NCBI GenBank assembly: GCA_945835085.1
Contig: CAMAIG010000085.1
Location: 1 to 6,757, forward strand
DNA length: 6,757 bases
Source of the DNA: an uncultured Ruminococcus sp.
GTDB taxonomy: Bacteria; Bacillota; Clostridia; Oscillospirales; Ruminococcaceae
Reading direction: 5' to 3'
Positions 5,574-6,757 of this stretch are shown piece after piece (the stretch's first letter is position 1; every line of letters begins with the position of its first letter). The notes beneath the pieces are model-generated. The model saw nothing but the letters and a program-made list of their open reading frames with translations. It had not been told where the DNA came from and ran no database searches. Both the position numbers and the translations under genes were made by a program.

Positions 5574-6757
5574 GGTATTCAGTTTCCTTATGTAGCTGAA
5601 TCTTCTGAAAAGATTTATAGCAACTATAAGACATACAAAGCTAAGTGATACAAGCCACATTATAGATGTCATGGCAGACTCTGGACGGAAAATTCCCTTT
5701 ATTACCGCATATCCCACAGCAGCAGCCCCACAGACAATATAACCTGCAAGCTCAGCCCCCGATATCATAACATCAAAGCTTTCCGCTTCATCGGATTTAG
5801 CAGCGCCTGCAATTATTATCAGCATTCCCATGCAGATAACATAGTACGCCGTAAATAGCGGAGCATTATCATCGTTATGCTCGGGAACTGAGAAGGGTTT
5901 TATGCTGTAGTCCTCCTCTTCATCATATACGAACTCATGCTTTACCGTATAATCCGTAAACACCGCCCTCATGGGGAATGTATAAAGGAGCATTACGGAA
6001 ATAAGTACAAATACCGAAACATTAAGAATACAAAAGGACCTGTTACGTTTGTTCCAGAGTCTGATCTTTTCATCGGTATGGACCTTAGCTTTGCATTTTG
6101 GCAGAGAATCGGTAAGTATCACCAGACAAGCACAGAAGAATGCAGCGCCGATACAGGTCACGGGACAGCCTGCACCGCTGAATGATGCAATCACGATAGA
6201 TACCGTCAGAGCAGCCGAAGCGGTTATTTTTGCCGTGCAGACAGCTCTCAGATTTTTCATTACCTCGGGGTAATGAGTTACCTTGCAGATGTTTTTTACC
6301 GCATTGTCATTTTCAAAGGAATTTCCCACAGCAAGATACAGCGAACACATCATTCCGTATTTTGATGAGATCATAGAAACAGATGCACCTATAATAACAG
6401 ATTTAGCAGCAGCCACCGCCATAGGTGCAAGATAATTGTCAAGCGCAAACAGACCTCCGTCAACAATAAAAAAATCGGAAAGTGCAGCCGAAAAGCCTGC
6501 AAGTATACCAAGCATTGCACCCACTCCGCTTATGTCATCGAGAGTGCCCATAAGCCTTGGGTCAAGAGCCTTGCGGTTCTTTGCAATAACCGACATATTA
6601 ATGCCTGAATGCCTCAGCCTGAAATTTCTGACAGTAACAGCTATAAATATGATAATAACGGCGGCTAACACCTGAACAATATTTATCATATCTTCATTTC
6701 CCAAGAAATATGCCAGAACAACAATAATTACGGATAACAACGAAAAAAAGGTATATT
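5565..6757 (-). CDS. Multi-pass membrane protein of unknown family, partial (N-terminus off the right edge)
   Basis: At least 396 residues are visible (first full codon = 1). The frame is open to the window edge and hydrophobic there (YTFFSLLSVIIVVLAYFLG), so I read the gene as entering from outside. A TTG at 6740 or ATG at 6689 could be called as start, but neither has a good Shine-Dalgarno site. About ten membrane helices are predictable near 3-19, 24-42, 77-97, 109-129, 174-194, 197-214, 240-258, 299-317, 333-352 and 361-382. A polar loop of about 35 residues follows helix 2 and one of about 45 follows helix 4. A very acidic loop (268-298, YDEEEDY) lies between helices 7 and 8. The C-terminus is basic (RRFSYIRKLNTKK). 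I do not recognise the family. The 2+2+6 helix pattern and TDSLP (215-219) at the end of helix 6 recall the membrane part of P-type cation ATPases, but the DKTGT phosphorylation motif and the ATP-binding domains are absent. That likeness may be chance. The gene ends at the shared terminator. Confidence 0.82.
   Translation of the reverse strand, partial: YTFFSLLSVIIVVLAYFLGNEDMINIVQVLAAVIIIFIAVTVRNFRLRHSGINMSVIAKNRKALDPRLMGTLDDISGVGAMLGILAGFSAALSDFFIVDGGLFALDNYLAPMAVAAAKSVIIGASVSMISSKYGMMCSLYLAVGNSFENDNAVKNICKVTHYPEVMKNLRAVCTAKITASAALTVSIVIASFSGAGCPVTCIGAAFFCACLVILTDSLPKCKAKVHTDEKIRLWNKRNRSFCILNVSVFVLISVMLLYTFPMRAVFTDYTVKHEFVYDEEEDYSIKPFSVPEHNDDNAPLFTAYYVICMGMLIIIAGAAKSDEAESFDVMISGAELAGYIVCGAAAVGYAVIKGIFRPESAMTSIMWLVSLSFVCLIVAINLFRRFSYIRKLNTKK

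Noticed and set aside
1..6757. A defence, mobile-element or biosynthetic system spanning the window
   Set aside because: There is no transposase, integrase, nuclease, toxin-antitoxin or reverse transcriptase gene, and no repeat array. Two of the five genes are housekeeping, one is a transporter permease and two are of unknown function, without a shared theme.

Overview
The window looks like ordinary chromosomal DNA from a low-to-moderate G+C member of the Clostridia. The best guess is a Ruminococcus-like member of the Oscillospiraceae. This is an inference from codon and base composition, purine-rich Shine-Dalgarno sites, consensus sigma-A promoters and protein style; no rRNA or other strict marker is present. 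I see no tRNA, rRNA, CRISPR array, insertion sequence, prophage or integrase.

Layout from left to right. Positions 1-1423 (minus strand) hold the N-terminal 474 codons of an FtsX/MacB-type ABC transporter permease whose C-terminus lies off the left edge. Positions 1453-3378 (minus) hold nadE, a complete glutamine-dependent NAD+ synthetase (641 aa). The permease starts only 29 bp after the nadE stop, with its own Shine-Dalgarno site and no terminator between, so the two are probably co-transcribed. Positions 3379-3615 form a divergent intergenic region with two back-to-back sigma-A promoters, one for nadE (leftward) and one for the next gene (rightward). Both have 17-bp spacers and an extended -10 (TGn). 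Positions 3616-4647 (plus) encode a complete class I DAHP synthase (343 aa), the entry enzyme of the shikimate pathway. Positions 4648-4740 hold a long hairpin that looks like a terminator and whose right arm contains the Shine-Dalgarno sequence of the next gene. Positions 4741-5526 (plus) encode a cysteine-rich 261-aa protein of unknown function. A bidirectional terminator near 5534-5560 separates it from a convergent gene, 5565-6757 (minus), which encodes at least 396 residues of a multi-pass membrane protein with its N-terminus off the right edge.

Two genes are clear housekeeping enzymes (NAD synthesis and aromatic amino-acid synthesis). They share a control region but no metabolic step. 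The less ordinary parts are the hairpin that seems to double as terminator and ribosome-site mask, the uncharacterised cysteine-rich protein behind it, and the membrane protein. The order and spacing of that protein's ten predicted helices faintly recall the membrane domain of a P-type ATPase without the catalytic domains. That last idea is speculative. I did not find convincing evidence for a new multi-gene system.
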